This document shows, one piece after another, positions 1-7,764 of a DNA stretch of 24,829 bases. Made by a program: the position numbers and the translations under genes. The DNA is from JAGOVB01 sp964481175 (lineage in GTDB: Bacteria > Patescibacteriota > Minisyncoccia > Phycocordibacterales > PALSA-1337), in assembly GCA_964481175.1 (NCBI GenBank), contig CAYZSZ010000012.1:1-24829 (forward strand). The letters run 5' to 3'. Within the stretch, counting starts at the first letter, position 1. Every line of letters begins with the position of its first letter. The notes beneath the pieces are model-generated. The model saw only the letters and a program-made list of their open reading frames with translations, ran no database searches and was not told the DNA's origin.

Positions 1-725
1 TGACTACTGATGAAGAAATCGGAGGTTTTGAAGGGGCAAAATACTTGGCGAATGAATATGGTCTATCACCGAAACTCTTTATTGTTCCTGATGGAGGAGA
101 TGACTTTGTGTTTGTAAATAAATCAAAGGGAGTTTGCGCACTGCAAATCAATTCTGTAGGAAAACCCGCTCACGCATCTAGGATTTGGGATGGAGAGAAT
201 GCGATTGAGCCTCTCGTAGAACTATGCACTGAAATACTCAAGCGATACAAACAGAATAACAAAAAAGAAAGCTGGAAAACAACAGTTAATATTGGAAAAA
301 TTAGCGGAGGAGTCTCTGTTAATCAGGTATGTCCTGAGGCATATGTGACATTAGACTTTCGATTCCCAGAAACAACAACATTTGAAAATATTTACAACGA
401 AGTAGAATCACTAGCAAAAAGTATTAGTCCAAATTTAGTGCTTGGAATCTGTTCAAAGGGCAGTCCGACATTTACTGATAAAAATAATGAGATAGTTAAG
501 TTATTCATTAATACTATTGAACAAAAGTTAAGACGGAAAATAGAAATAAAAGGCGCTTACGGCGCTTCTGATGCACGACACTTTAGCCATTCAAATGTCC
601 CCGTTCTTATGATCAAACCAAATGGCGGCGACATCCACGGTGATATGGAGCACGTGGATATTACATCATGTCTTGAGTTGTATGATGGGATACGTTTATT
701 CCTCCAAAAACTAGAAAATAAATGA
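1..725 (+). CDS. M20-family metallopeptidase (ArgE/DapE/carboxypeptidase-like), 5'-truncated
   Basis: The gene enters from the left edge; the open frame begins at base 3 with TTDEEIGG, the M20 block holding the catalytic Glu-Glu pair, so the true start lies outside the window. PDGGDD follows (metal-ligand Asp region), then a dimerisation-type domain starting near VCALQINSVGKPAHAS, and at the C-terminus IHGDMEHVDI, which supplies the last His metal ligand. The family consists of di-zinc hydrolases that remove N-acyl groups or cleave small peptides in the cytoplasm. The substrate cannot be told from sequence. It stops in TGA at 723-725, 14 bases before the acetyltransferase gene, and the two are probably co-transcribed. 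Family confident; ArgE, DapE or peptidase T-like roles remain open. Confidence 0.88.
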   Translation, partial: TTDEEIGGFEGAKYLANEYGLSPKLFIVPDGGDDFVFVNKSKGVCALQINSVGKPAHASRIWDGENAIEPLVELCTEILKRYKQNNKKESWKTTVNIGKISGGVSVNQVCPEAYVTLDFRFPETTTFENIYNEVESLAKSISPNLVLGICSKGSPTFTDKNNEIVKLFINTIEQKLRRKIEIKGAYGASDARHFSHSNVPVLMIKPNGGDIHGDMEHVDITSCLELYDGIRLFLQKLENK

Positions 726-739
726 CTTAGTTCTTTCGT

Positions 740-1261
740 ATGAAAACTTCTATTATTCCCGTCGATGCTGGTGTTCTTAACTCAAACCTCATTGATTCAT
801 GGGCTCAGCTATATTGTAAGATTTGGCTCGAAGCCCCTTGGTTTGAAGATTTTTGGAAACCTGAAGAGGTGATTCGAGATTTTCGATCTGAAATGTCTCA
901 ACAAGATGCAGTGGGGTATATTGCAGTTGATGGTGATGAAGTAGTTGGTTTCACACATGGATATTCTGTCGACAAGGTGGAGCTGCGAGCGATCACTGGA
1001 AATGATCTCCTCGATCCATTTGTGACTGACCGAGTATTTTACGTGGACGAGTTAGGAGTCGATCTAAAGTATAGAGGGGCTGGTATTTCACGTCAGCTTA
1101 CTATGCACTTATTAAGCGCGGTTAGCATTTCGACTGTTCTTTTGAGAACAGATAAAAATGCACATGTTGCTCGGGCTTTGTATCAAAAACTTGGTTTTAA
1201 AGAATTGCCAGTTCATGATTCAAAGTATCCAGATCGTACATACTGGCTGCTCGCCAGGTAA
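740..1261 (+). CDS. GNAT-family N-acetyltransferase
   Basis: This 173-residue protein has a GNAT fold: the acetyl-CoA-binding segment DELGVDLKYRGAGISRQL (motif A, with the R-G-x-G turn) and a C-terminal RALYQKLGFKE block (motif B). It should transfer an acetyl group from acetyl-CoA to an amine; the acceptor is unknown. The N-terminal half (WAQLYCKIWLEAPW) is aromatic-rich, as in small-molecule or peptide acetyltransferases. No Shine-Dalgarno and no clear -10 box precede the ATG, so it is probably read through from the M20 gene 14 bases upstream. A hairpin terminator follows at once. Confidence 0.85.
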   Translation: MKTSIIPVDAGVLNSNLIDSWAQLYCKIWLEAPWFEDFWKPEEVIRDFRSEMSQQDAVGYIAVDGDEVVGFTHGYSVDKVELRAITGNDLLDPFVTDRVFYVDELGVDLKYRGAGISRQLTMHLLSAVSISTVLLRTDKNAHVARALYQKLGFKELPVHDSKYPDRTYWLLAR

Positions 1262-1264
1262 AAC

Positions 1265-1291
1265 AAAGGAGGGTCGCGAGATCCTCCTTTT
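1265..1291 (+). terminator. Rho-independent terminator after the GNAT gene
   Basis: AAAGGAGG (1265-1272) pairs with CCTCCTTT (1283-1290) around a ten-base loop, ending in a short T run. It lies 3 bases after the acetyltransferase stop and directly before the promoter of the first CYTH gene. Confidence 0.75.
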
Positions 1292-1292
1292 G

Positions 1293-1301
1293 TGCTAAAA
1301 T
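1293..1301 (+). promoter_or_regulatory. Extended -10 promoter, leaderless start of CYTH gene 1
   Basis: TGC followed by TAAAAT (1296-1301) forms an extended -10 box. Six bases (CTAGCC) separate it from the ATG at 1308, which places the expected transcription start on the start codon. No -35 box and no Shine-Dalgarno are seen. Confidence 0.7.
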
Positions 1302-1307
1302 CTAGCC

Positions 1308-1850
1308 ATGGCCCACGAAATAGAAGCTACAGTTTTGGATATAAACAAAGAAGATATAATTAATAAATTAAAATCTTTTGGAGCCAAAGAAATCCAAGAT
1401 ACACGATTGATTGTGGACTGGTATCGTATCAAAGGAATAAAAGAAGGAGAGGATCCTTGGTTTTTGCGTATTCGTTCAAAGAAAGAAGGAACTCATGAAG
1501 TGACCTGGAAAGCAAAATCAAGCACCGAGGGAGTGGCGCGAAAACATAAAGAGATAAATTTTGCTATTGCAGAACCAGCAAAACTGGCGGAACTATTTGA
1601 AGAGCTCGATTTGGAGCGATATGCGCATCAGGAGAAAGACAGAGTTTCATTTGATTATAAAGATTGGAAGTTTGATATCGATACCTATCCTGGTATGCCT
1701 CCGTATTTAGAAATAGAAGGGAAAAGCGACGCTCATATCCAGGAAGCTATGAAATTGCTCGGTGTGGAAAACAATAAAACATGGAATAGAGGTGAGCGGA
1801 TTTTGATCCAGACTGTTTACGGACTCGATTGGTACAACATGAAATTTTAG
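1308..1850 (+). CDS. CYTH-domain protein (class IV adenylate cyclase / triphosphatase superfamily), copy 1
   Basis: A 180-residue CYTH protein. The N-terminal strand HEIEATVLDIN carries the ExEx acidic signature (usual form ExExK; here Thr replaces the Lys). WFLRIRSK and VTWKAKS supply the basic residues that line the triphosphate tunnel, and FDIDTYPGMPPYLEIEGKS supplies the distal acidic strands. Members bind triphosphorylated ligands with divalent metals and act as adenylate cyclases, thiamine-triphosphatases or inorganic triphosphatases; the ligand here is unknown. The protein ends in a Trp/Tyr-rich tail (LDWYNMKF). A paralogue at 7765-8322 shares the layout and the tail style. Transcription appears leaderless. 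Confidence 0.87.
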   Translation: MAHEIEATVLDINKEDIINKLKSFGAKEIQDTRLIVDWYRIKGIKEGEDPWFLRIRSKKEGTHEVTWKAKSSTEGVARKHKEINFAIAEPAKLAELFEELDLERYAHQEKDRVSFDYKDWKFDIDTYPGMPPYLEIEGKSDAHIQEAMKLLGVENNKTWNRGERILIQTVYGLDWYNMKF

Positions 1851-1852
1851 GC

Positions 1853-1858
1853 TACTAT
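1853..1858 (+). promoter_or_regulatory. -10 box TACTAT, leaderless start of META gene
   Basis: TACTAT sits six bases (ATAGCT) before the ATG at 1865. TTGGTA at 1829-1834 is a possible -35 with an 18-base spacer. There is no Shine-Dalgarno. The box lies just beyond the preceding stop codon (1848-1850). Confidence 0.65.
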
Positions 1859-1864
1859 ATAGCT

Positions 1865-2647
1865 ATGATTAAACAAATTATCACGGTCATCATTTTAATA
1901 ATCGTTGCGTTCGGTGTATTTACTTTGGCTAAAACTGTTACCCCTCAAAAGGTCCGAGAAAATCCACAAGGCAAGCTCCCAGCAGGCAGCACTCCTGTCG
2001 GTGCACCTTCTGATATAGAAGGGACTTGGGTTTGGTCAGAAACGATTGTAAACGGTGATACTAGTGTTACTCCAAAAAAGTCTGGTGCATTTTCTATCAC
2101 CCTGACTGGCGAACAAGTTACAGGAACCACTGATTGCAATAGTTTCTTTGCTTCATACAAAGTCGGTAGCGATGGAGTAATCTCTTTTGGTCCAATTGGC
2201 AGTACAAAGATGGCGTGTGAAGGTTCACAAGAAGGAGTGTTCACTGATCTTATTGCCCAGACTAGCAACTATACATTCGACAATGGGAATCTCGTTTTGT
2301 TCCAAAAAGATGCATCAGTCACAATATTCAAGAAAAGCCAGTCAAAAGATATTACTTTAGGAGTAGGAGACAAAGCGACAGTCGACACACTTGCGATCAC
2401 TCTCAACAAATTTGTTCAGGATAGCCGTTGTCCAATCGATGTGACGTGTATCCAAGCAGGAGCAGTTACAGTAAATGTTACCTTGTCACAAGGATCGACA
2501 ACTCTCACAAAGAATTTTCCTTCAGACGAAGTTCCACAAGTATTCGGTGATTACAAGATTTCTATAAAAGAAATAGCACCAGCTCGCGAAAGCAAAAAAG
2601 AAATCAATCCGAAAGATTATAAGATTACATTTCACGTAGAAAAATAA
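1865..2647 (+). CDS. Membrane-anchored META-domain (HslJ-like) protein
   Basis: The start at 1865 is chosen because TACTAT lies six bases upstream and the protein then opens with an uncleaved-looking hydrophobic helix (IITVIILIIVAFGVFTLA, about residues 5-22). A META/HslJ domain follows (IEGTWVW..., GCN-like TTDCNSFFASY, TKMACEG, LVLFQKDASVTIFKK), then a second beta-rich domain with SRCPIDVTCIQAGAV, whose two close cysteines suit a disulfide outside the membrane. Expected location: cell-surface side of the cytoplasmic membrane, 260 residues. META domains are linked to motility, heat shock and inhibitor binding in other bacteria, and no activity can be stated. It overlaps the next gene by one base (TAATG), so they form an operon. 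Confidence 0.8.
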   Translation: MIKQIITVIILIIVAFGVFTLAKTVTPQKVRENPQGKLPAGSTPVGAPSDIEGTWVWSETIVNGDTSVTPKKSGAFSITLTGEQVTGTTDCNSFFASYKVGSDGVISFGPIGSTKMACEGSQEGVFTDLIAQTSNYTFDNGNLVLFQKDASVTIFKKSQSKDITLGVGDKATVDTLAITLNKFVQDSRCPIDVTCIQAGAVTVNVTLSQGSTTLTKNFPSDEVPQVFGDYKISIKEIAPARESKKEINPKDYKITFHVEK

Positions 2648-3429
2648 TGCAAAAAAAGATCGCTATAGGTGTCGCAGTCGTGCTTGTTGTCATTATCGGT
2701 GCACTACTTCTCAATAAAAAACAATCAGTATTCGGAAATGGAGTAGAGTATGACTTTGATGGAGATGGCACAAAAGATAGTGCACAAATAGTTGTTGAAA
2801 ACAGTCAGGGCAGCGGTGTGTTTTACTATTTTGTTGCTGAACTCAAAGGCGGGCAGTCGCAAAAGTTCTTTATCGGAGACCGGATCGCTCCACAGTCGAC
2901 GAGTATCGATAAAAAAGGAATCGTGACCGTCGCATATGCTGATCGAAAGCCAGAAGACAGTTTTGCTACCGCTCCTTCTGTCGGTAAGTCGGTCCGTCTC
3001 TTCTACAATAAAAAAGATAATGAGTTTATAAATATCGGTAGCTTGGAGCTGTATTCAAATAAAACGCTCGGCATATCAATGTTTTATCCAAAGCAGTTTA
3101 CAGTGTCAGAGACACCTGATATGGCAAAGTTTACTATCCCTGAAGTTCTCTCTACAAATACCAACCTCAGCTCAGACAGCTATCTTTCGGTAGAAAAGAG
3201 TACAGAGTGTAAGGATAAAAGTACAGCAGAGGCGGGAGCTGGCAATCGTTACGAAGAAAAAGTATTTGTTATTGCTAATACCAATCCATGTCTCGTCGTG
3301 CACTATTTCATCCACTATACAGCTTTTGAAAATTATCCAAAAGGTGCAATAAAAGAATTCGATAAAGTGGCTGTACTCGGACTATTCGACTCAATCAAAA
3401 AGACTCTATGGCTATCCACAAAGATGTGA
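2647..3429 (+). CDS. Hypothetical membrane-anchored protein with Asp-rich DGDGTKD motif
   Basis: 260 residues. A single N-terminal helix (residues about 5-22) is followed by YDFDGDGTKDSAQIVVE, a calcium-binding-like loop in a beta-propeller/FG-GAP style strand, and then by a second globular region starting near LGISMFYPKQFTV. Two cysteines lie in that second region (STECKDKS and NPCLVVHY). The function is not recognised. It starts inside the stop of the META gene and its last 22 bases overlap the VOC gene, so the three genes are translationally packed. An extracytoplasmic location is inferred from the anchor. Confidence 0.7.
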   Translation: MQKKIAIGVAVVLVVIIGALLLNKKQSVFGNGVEYDFDGDGTKDSAQIVVENSQGSGVFYYFVAELKGGQSQKFFIGDRIAPQSTSIDKKGIVTVAYADRKPEDSFATAPSVGKSVRLFYNKKDNEFINIGSLELYSNKTLGISMFYPKQFTVSETPDMAKFTIPEVLSTNTNLSSDSYLSVEKSTECKDKSTAEAGAGNRYEEKVFVIANTNPCLVVHYFIHYTAFENYPKGAIKEFDKVAVLGLFDSIKKTLWLSTKM

Positions 3430-3884
3430 CCATCGGTCATGTCCATCTTACCGTTGCTGACCTCGACCGCTCGCTCGCTTTTTATCGAGACTTGCTGGGG
3501 TTTGAGGTGACTACTCGATACGGCGCCTCAGCTGTCTTTTTATCAGCTGGAGGATACCATCATCACATCGGTCTAAATACCTGGGCAGGGAAAGGAGTCA
3601 CTCCGCCACCACCTGGTCACTCAGGGTTATTTCATTTCGCTATTTTATTTCCGACTCGCAAAGAGTTGGCAACTATCTTAAAACGGCTGATGGACGCAGG
3701 TTATCCGCTCACTGGCACTGCAGACCATGGAGTCTCAGAAGCACTTTACCTTAACGATCCAGATGGAATTGGTGTAGAGCTCTACGCAGATCGACCACGC
3801 TCAGAATGGAAAGTAAAAAACGACGGCGAAGTAGAGATGGTGACAAAGGCGTTGGATATTGAAAGTCTTTTGGGTGAGATATGA
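3408..3884 (+). CDS. VOC-family protein, CatE-like extradiol dioxygenase / glyoxalase superfamily
   Basis: The 158-residue protein has two beta-alpha-beta-beta-beta repeats: IGHVHLTVADLDRSLAFYRDLLGFEV opens the first and LFHFAILFPTRKELATILKRL the second. The likely metal ligands are a His in GHVHLTV, the His in LFHFAI and the Glu in GIGVELYAD, matching the 2-His-1-carboxylate set of catechol-2,3-dioxygenase-like VOC proteins. YHHHIGLNTW is typical of the CatE branch. The substrate is unknown; glyoxalase- or thiol-transferase-like chemistry is possible. The ATG lies inside the preceding gene (22-base overlap), indicating translational coupling. A cassette-type promoter starts 9 bases after its stop. 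Confidence 0.85.
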   Translation: MAIHKDVTIGHVHLTVADLDRSLAFYRDLLGFEVTTRYGASAVFLSAGGYHHHIGLNTWAGKGVTPPPPGHSGLFHFAILFPTRKELATILKRLMDAGYPLTGTADHGVSEALYLNDPDGIGVELYADRPRSEWKVKNDGEVEMVTKALDIESLLGEI

Positions 3885-3892
3885 GGCTGAAC

Positions 3893-3921
3893 TTGACCGA
3901 AGCCCAAACATTAAGTATTAT
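3893..3921 (+). promoter_or_regulatory. Sigma70-type promoter of unit A
   Basis: TTGACC (3893-3898), a 17-base spacer and TATTAT (3916-3921) make a near-consensus promoter. The predicted transcript begins near 3928 with a CA-rich leader containing AGCAACA (3933-3939), a heptamer also present in the leaders of units C and D. Confidence 0.75.
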
Positions 3922-3951
3922 GTTTATCGAACAGCAACAGCAACAACAAAC

Positions 3952-3958
3952 AAAGGAG
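3952..3958 (+). promoter_or_regulatory. Shine-Dalgarno AAAGGAG that fixes a TTG start
   Basis: AAAGGAG ends five bases before TTG at 3964. The open frame continues upstream into the VOC gene, but the promoter at 3893-3921 and this site point to TTG 3964 as the true start. Confidence 0.7.
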
Positions 3959-3963
3959 ATCCC

Positions 3964-4560
3964 TTGCAAATACCGACGCGAAGAGTTTTTATCAGTCACC
4001 CGGTCAGTGGAAATGTGGAAGAAAATCTGGCAGCAATTGCCAGGATTTGTCGGGAGATACATTCGAAAGATGTTCTTCCGATCTTTCCCAGTTTTACCAC
4101 CCGTCGATATCTTACCGCACATCCTGCTGATCGTGAGCTCGCTGAGGCTCAGATCTACACGTACCTTTCATCGGGTCTTGTGAATGAGATCTGGTTCTAC
4201 GGCGATGAACTGACTGCGGGCATGGAGCGCGAGCTCAAAATCGCTCTGCTTTTCAATGTGAGGATTGTCGGCATGAGTCAACGAATGCAGGAAGTTCTGA
4301 ACTCGAAAATGGCTGAGCCAGATTTCTATCCGGGCATGCCGCAGGAAGCGCTCAGCACAGCGTACAAAAGGCTCAACGGCGCCTTGTCCTGGGTTGAACG
4401 GCGGCGTGAAAAAGCAGGTATTCTCTGCAGGCAGCTCAGTGCCGATATATCCAGACTTCGGGGGGTTTGTCCTCACAGCGAAACCAGACCTGACCTTGTA
4501 ATGGATGTCGCTGTGATGAAGAGTGTGCGTATCTGCGTTGTTTGTGGTGAGCAGCTCTGA
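3964..4560 (+). CDS. DUF4406/nucleoside-deoxyribosyltransferase-like protein with C-terminal zinc ribbon (unit A)
   Basis: Starting at TTG 3964 the protein has 198 residues. The N-terminal RVFISHPVSGNVEENL resembles the P-loop-like opening of DUF4406/DUF7768 proteins, which are related to nucleoside 2-deoxyribosyltransferases. VNEIWFYGDELTAGMERELKIAL matches the family's second block with the catalytic-type Glu. The C-terminus has C169-x-H171 and C191-x2-C194, a probable zinc site. Such proteins are frequent in phages and mobile DNA; the substrate is unknown. The gene is visibly richer in G/C and uses codons unlike its neighbours (CGG, CTC, GGC). It has its own promoter, Shine-Dalgarno and terminator, so it stands as a separate transcription unit between VOC and ABC genes. 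Confidence 0.7.
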   Translation: MQIPTRRVFISHPVSGNVEENLAAIARICREIHSKDVLPIFPSFTTRRYLTAHPADRELAEAQIYTYLSSGLVNEIWFYGDELTAGMERELKIALLFNVRIVGMSQRMQEVLNSKMAEPDFYPGMPQEALSTAYKRLNGALSWVERRREKAGILCRQLSADISRLRGVCPHSETRPDLVMDVAVMKSVRICVVCGEQL

Positions 4561-4597
4561 CAAATCGGCGAATACAGCTCGCATCCTTACTGCGAAG

Positions 4598-4621
4598 ACC
4601 ACCTTGCAACGGTGGTTTTTT
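4598..4621 (+). terminator. Hairpin terminator of unit A
   Basis: ACCACC (4598-4603) pairs with GGTGGT (4611-4616) around TTGCAAC and runs into six T. The loop also contains TTGCAA, which is placed as the -35 of the following ABC transporter gene. Confidence 0.8.
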
Positions 4622-4631
4622 AATGTACTAT
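4604..4631 (+). promoter_or_regulatory. Promoter of ABC exporter, leaderless
   Basis: TTGCAA (4604-4609), 16 bases, then TACTAT (4626-4631); six bases (AAAACT) separate it from the ATG at 4638. This favours 4638 over the in-frame ATG at 4623, which would lie upstream of the -10 box. Confidence 0.65.
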
Positions 4632-4637
4632 AAAACT

Positions 4638-6389
4638 ATGGACACTACAGAAAAACTAACTCGAGAAAATCTCTATACAGGACTCAAAGTACTACTCAAA
4701 TACATCGGACAATACAGAAAAGAGATCACTATCCTGAGTATTATGGGTGTTTTTTCTGCTATCGGAAACGGAGCGATCCCTTATATCGTCGGACTATTTT
4801 TTGATAGCATTGCGGGGACAGGCTATCTTTCACTTTTGATTTTGTGGGGAGTGATTCAGCTGGTGACCTATCTTTTGGACTGGAAGATCAATATTTTGAG
4901 TGAAAAGTTTTCTAACGTTATTTGGCTCGACTATCTGAGCAAAGGATTCGGCTACTTGCTGTTACTACCAGTTTCTTTTCATAAAACAAACAAAATCGGG
5001 GAAGTGAGCAACAAAATAAACGTGGCAGCAAGTGCACTTGAAACTATTGCAGGCCGTATCGTGATCGATCTTTCTCCTCAGATTTTGAGCATTGTGATCG
5101 CATTCGGCATCACTTTGTATTTGCAGCCATTGCTTGCTGGGGTTTTGGTTGTGGGTGTGCTCGTATACATTTTTATCTTTTCAACAAAAATCCAAAATAC
5201 CAGCGTCTACCAAAAAGAATATTGGGATGCGCTGAATTTTGTTTTTGGAGAATCATTTGATGTTGTCGGGAACACGCTCGCCATCAAGCAGGCAAGCGCC
5301 GAGGACTATGAGATCGAAAAGCTTTCAACAAAGATGAAAAGCGCAGTACCACTTTGGATGCGACTTACCAATGTCTGGGGAGCACTGACTCTCTTTCAGC
5401 GTATGACAATACTCGTGACACAGATAATTATCTTTATTATCTCTGTCTATTATATCCAGCATGGCACCATGACGATCGGTGAGCTCATTGCGTTCAATAC
5501 CTATGCAGCGATGGTCTTCGGTCCGTTTACCGTGATCGCCCGAAACTGGCAGACCATTCAAAACGGTATCGTAAACATCCAGACTACAGAAAAGATCCTA
5601 GAGATACCGACTGAGCCATATGAGCCAGAAGGCAGTATAAAGCTCGACCTCAAGGGAGATATAGAATTTAAAAATGTATTTTTCAAGTATGAAGAAGGAA
5701 AACAAGTTCTTGAAGATATTTCATTTAAAGTAAAATCTGGTCAGGTCATCGCACTTGTCGGAGAATCTGGAGTAGGTAAAAGCACACTTATCGATTTGGT
5801 TTCTGGATACAACTTTGCCACAAAAGGCCAGGTCATGATCGACGGACATGATATCTCTACGGTAAACCTAAAAAAACTTCGTCAGCAGATCGCAGTGGTT
5901 CCACAGGAGGTAGTGTTGTTTAACGATACTATCGGAGTAAATATAAAATATGGAAACTTTGCTGCAACTGAAGAAGAAGTGAAGGTGGCGGCCAAAAAAG
6001 CGCACGCTATCGATTTTATCGAGAAATTCCCTGAGAAATGGAAACAAATGGTAGGCGAGCGAGGTGTAAAGCTCTCAGTGGGTCAAAAGCAGCGAGTTGC
6101 AATCGCACGCGCTATTTTGCGCAACCCTCGTATCCTCATCCTCGATGAGCCGACATCTGCACTCGACGCAGGATCTGAAAAGATTATCACTGAGTCACTC
6201 GACGAGCTCATGCAGGGCAAAACAACCTTTATCATCGCTCACCGTTTGAGCACGGTCCGAAAGGCAGATCAGATTTTGGTTTTCAAGGAAGGAAAGATTT
6301 TGGAATCGGGAACACATGATGAACTATTGAAACTAGAAGGTGGGGAGTATCGACGATTGTATGAGTTGCAAATTGGGTTGCATGCATAA
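4638..6389 (+). CDS. ABC exporter half-transporter (fused membrane and ATPase domains)
   Basis: 583 residues: six hydrophobic segments between about residues 30 and 300 (type I exporter fold), then a nucleotide-binding domain with Walker A GESGVGKST (about 375-383), Q-loop VVPQE, signature LSVGQ (479-483), Walker B ILILDE (about 499-504), D-loop SALD and switch His in IAHRLSTV. Such half-transporters work as dimers and export lipids, peptides or drugs; the cargo is not evident. Length is normal for the MsbA/LmrA type. The start at 4638 follows from the promoter spacing. The hydrolase gene starts 3 bases after its stop, so both are likely one transcript. Confidence 0.93.
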   Translation: MDTTEKLTRENLYTGLKVLLKYIGQYRKEITILSIMGVFSAIGNGAIPYIVGLFFDSIAGTGYLSLLILWGVIQLVTYLLDWKINILSEKFSNVIWLDYLSKGFGYLLLLPVSFHKTNKIGEVSNKINVAASALETIAGRIVIDLSPQILSIVIAFGITLYLQPLLAGVLVVGVLVYIFIFSTKIQNTSVYQKEYWDALNFVFGESFDVVGNTLAIKQASAEDYEIEKLSTKMKSAVPLWMRLTNVWGALTLFQRMTILVTQIIIFIISVYYIQHGTMTIGELIAFNTYAAMVFGPFTVIARNWQTIQNGIVNIQTTEKILEIPTEPYEPEGSIKLDLKGDIEFKNVFFKYEEGKQVLEDISFKVKSGQVIALVGESGVGKSTLIDLVSGYNFATKGQVMIDGHDISTVNLKKLRQQIAVVPQEVVLFNDTIGVNIKYGNFAATEEEVKVAAKKAHAIDFIEKFPEKWKQMVGERGVKLSVGQKQRVAIARAILRNPRILILDEPTSALDAGSEKIITESLDELMQGKTTFIIAHRLSTVRKADQILVFKEGKILESGTHDELLKLEGGEYRRLYELQIGLHA

Positions 6390-6392
6390 TAT

Positions 6393-6977
6393 ATGAAACA
6401 ACAAATAATTCTAATTGGAGGGGGTACAGCATTTCACACGTATGCAGACTACATTAAATACCTTCAGACAAAAGAAGTCAGTTTAGACAGTTTCAGAAAA
6501 AAGAAGTGGAAAAAAGAATTTCAAAAAGACATTGGAGATGATTTTGATGTTATCTATTTAGATATGCCATGTGGAATAAATGCTAAATATACTGAGTGGA
6601 AGATATATTTTGAAAGATACATACCACTATTCGAAGCTGAAGTAATCCTCATAGGGCACTCGATGGGAGGAATATTTTTGGCGAAATATTTAGCTGAGAA
6701 TAGCTTTACTAAGAAAATAAAAGCATTGTATCTCATCGCCGCTCCGTCTGCAGATACCGCAGACGAAACAATGGGTGACTTTACGTTTCCAGAAAAGCTG
6801 AGAACAGATATTAGAACTTTTTTACTGCAAAGCGAGGATGATCCTGTGGTCCCAGCATCACACGTACTTAAGTATAAAGAGTTGCTACCCAATGCAGAGC
6901 TAATTATGTTTAAAGATAAGGGACATTTTAATAGTGCAGAGTTTCCAGAGCTCGTAGCGCATATAAAGGCTTTATAG
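6393..6977 (+). CDS. Alpha/beta hydrolase (RBBP9/YdeN-like)
   Basis: 194 residues with the nucleophile elbow IGHSMGG (Ser in GHSMG), an acid candidate in SEDDPVVP and the catalytic His in KGHFNS, the order expected of serine hydrolases of the RBBP9/YdeN group. The N-terminus IILIGGGTAFHTYADYIKYL supplies the oxyanion-hole strand with an unusual Gly triplet. The substrate is unknown, probably a small ester or lipid. It sits directly behind the exporter gene with no promoter of its own. The -35 box of unit B begins on the base after its stop codon. Confidence 0.87.
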   Translation: MKQQIILIGGGTAFHTYADYIKYLQTKEVSLDSFRKKKWKKEFQKDIGDDFDVIYLDMPCGINAKYTEWKIYFERYIPLFEAEVILIGHSMGGIFLAKYLAENSFTKKIKALYLIAAPSADTADETMGDFTFPEKLRTDIRTFLLQSEDDPVVPASHVLKYKELLPNAELIMFKDKGHFNSAEFPELVAHIKAL

Positions 6978-7005
6978 TTGCATTTGGGCATAAAAAAGGT
7001 AATAT
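6978..7005 (+). promoter_or_regulatory. Sigma70-type promoter of unit B
   Basis: TTGCAT (6978-6983), a 16-base spacer and TAATAT (7000-7005). The predicted start near 7012 gives a leader of about 36 bases rich in A and C, with AGGAG at 7038-7042 before the ATG at 7048. Confidence 0.65.
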
Positions 7006-7047
7006 GTCTACTGGTAACAATTTGAACCCCGAACCCCAGGAGCAGAC

Positions 7048-7707
7048 ATGTCTATTCAGTTCGTCAAAGTCACGCGAGAAAACTTTCGCCAGATTGGTCA
7101 TGAGATGCACAGCTTGAGACGGAGAGGAACAGTCCTTTTCGTGACTGAGAGCGAAAAACCGCAAGGCAGCTTCCAGCTGCAAGTCCTCGAGGCTCCGTTT
7201 TTTCTCAAAAACTTTGAGGGAATCAGTGTGAACCGCACTGATTGCCAAAAACCAGACCCTTTTCTGTCGAAGGAAAGAACTCACGGTCGTCAGTACTGGC
7301 TCGACAGGCGTCAGGATACGGCAGATCGACTGTGGTGGACTTTAATTCAGCAGTACTGCCACCTAGAAGTGGGTGGACACTTTGTACTGCGGTCTCTTCC
7401 GCACATCAAAGCTGATTTCCCGCTGGGAGACAATCCTGAGCTCATCTTTGTCCCACGTGACGGCTCGCTCAGAGCCGCCGTTACTCACCTTGTCCGGTGG
7501 CATGCTACGTCCTGGAACTTGAGGGTAGAGAGGCAGGACTGGGACGATGAGCTCAAGCTCCTCCGGGGTGATCAGGACAAAATCATCCGTTTTGTAATGG
7601 ATGACCTGAAAAGCAATCGAGCTTTGCTACAGAGTATTGAAGTGAGCCAAAGAGTAGATGTCATGATGGGGCTCACGAGGAAAAGGAGAGAGTTTAAGCT
7701 GGGCTAA
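7048..7707 (+). CDS. Uncharacterised G/C-rich protein (unit B)
   Basis: 219 residues, rich in Arg, Trp and His, with no signal peptide or membrane helix. No family is recognised. Visible features: a basic N-terminal part (HSLRRRGTVLFVTESE), a central WLDRRQDTADRLWWTLIQQYCHLEVGGHF stretch, and a charged, helix-prone C-terminal third ending in TRKRREFKLG. The ATG follows a clear Shine-Dalgarno (AGGAG, six bases upstream). Base composition and codon choice differ from the A/T-leaning genes on both sides. With its own promoter and terminator it looks like an independently acquired single-gene unit. Confidence 0.6.
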   Translation: MSIQFVKVTRENFRQIGHEMHSLRRRGTVLFVTESEKPQGSFQLQVLEAPFFLKNFEGISVNRTDCQKPDPFLSKERTHGRQYWLDRRQDTADRLWWTLIQQYCHLEVGGHFVLRSLPHIKADFPLGDNPELIFVPRDGSLRAAVTHLVRWHATSWNLRVERQDWDDELKLLRGDQDKIIRFVMDDLKSNRALLQSIEVSQRVDVMMGLTRKRREFKLG

Positions 7708-7723
7708 TCGCTCAGTTCACCAG

Positions 7724-7751
7724 CCCCGGCACGCGTTGCCGGGGTTTTGTT
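7724..7751 (+). terminator. Hairpin terminator of unit B
   Basis: CCCCGGCA (7724-7731) pairs with TGCCGGGG (7737-7744) over a five-base loop, followed by TTTTGTT. The geometry (eight base pairs, five-base loop) recurs in the terminators of units D and E. Confidence 0.9.
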
Positions 7752-7752
7752 A

Positions 7753-7758
7753 TATAAT
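7753..7758 (+). promoter_or_regulatory. -10 box TATAAT, leaderless start of CYTH gene 2
   Basis: Consensus TATAAT, then GAGTTC, then the ATG at 7765: exactly six bases. No -35 is possible without using the terminator stem, and there is no Shine-Dalgarno. Confidence 0.75.
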
Positions 7759-7764
7759 GAGTTC

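Noticed and set aside
3859..3963. N-terminal extension of the unit A protein up to 3859
   Set aside because: This stretch overlaps the VOC gene and contains the promoter and Shine-Dalgarno of unit A; TTG 3964 fits both.
3751..4122. Minus-strand frame across the VOC/unit A junction with a run of Cys
   Set aside because: The Cys run comes from the CAGCAACAG-type leader of unit A read backwards; no initiation signals.
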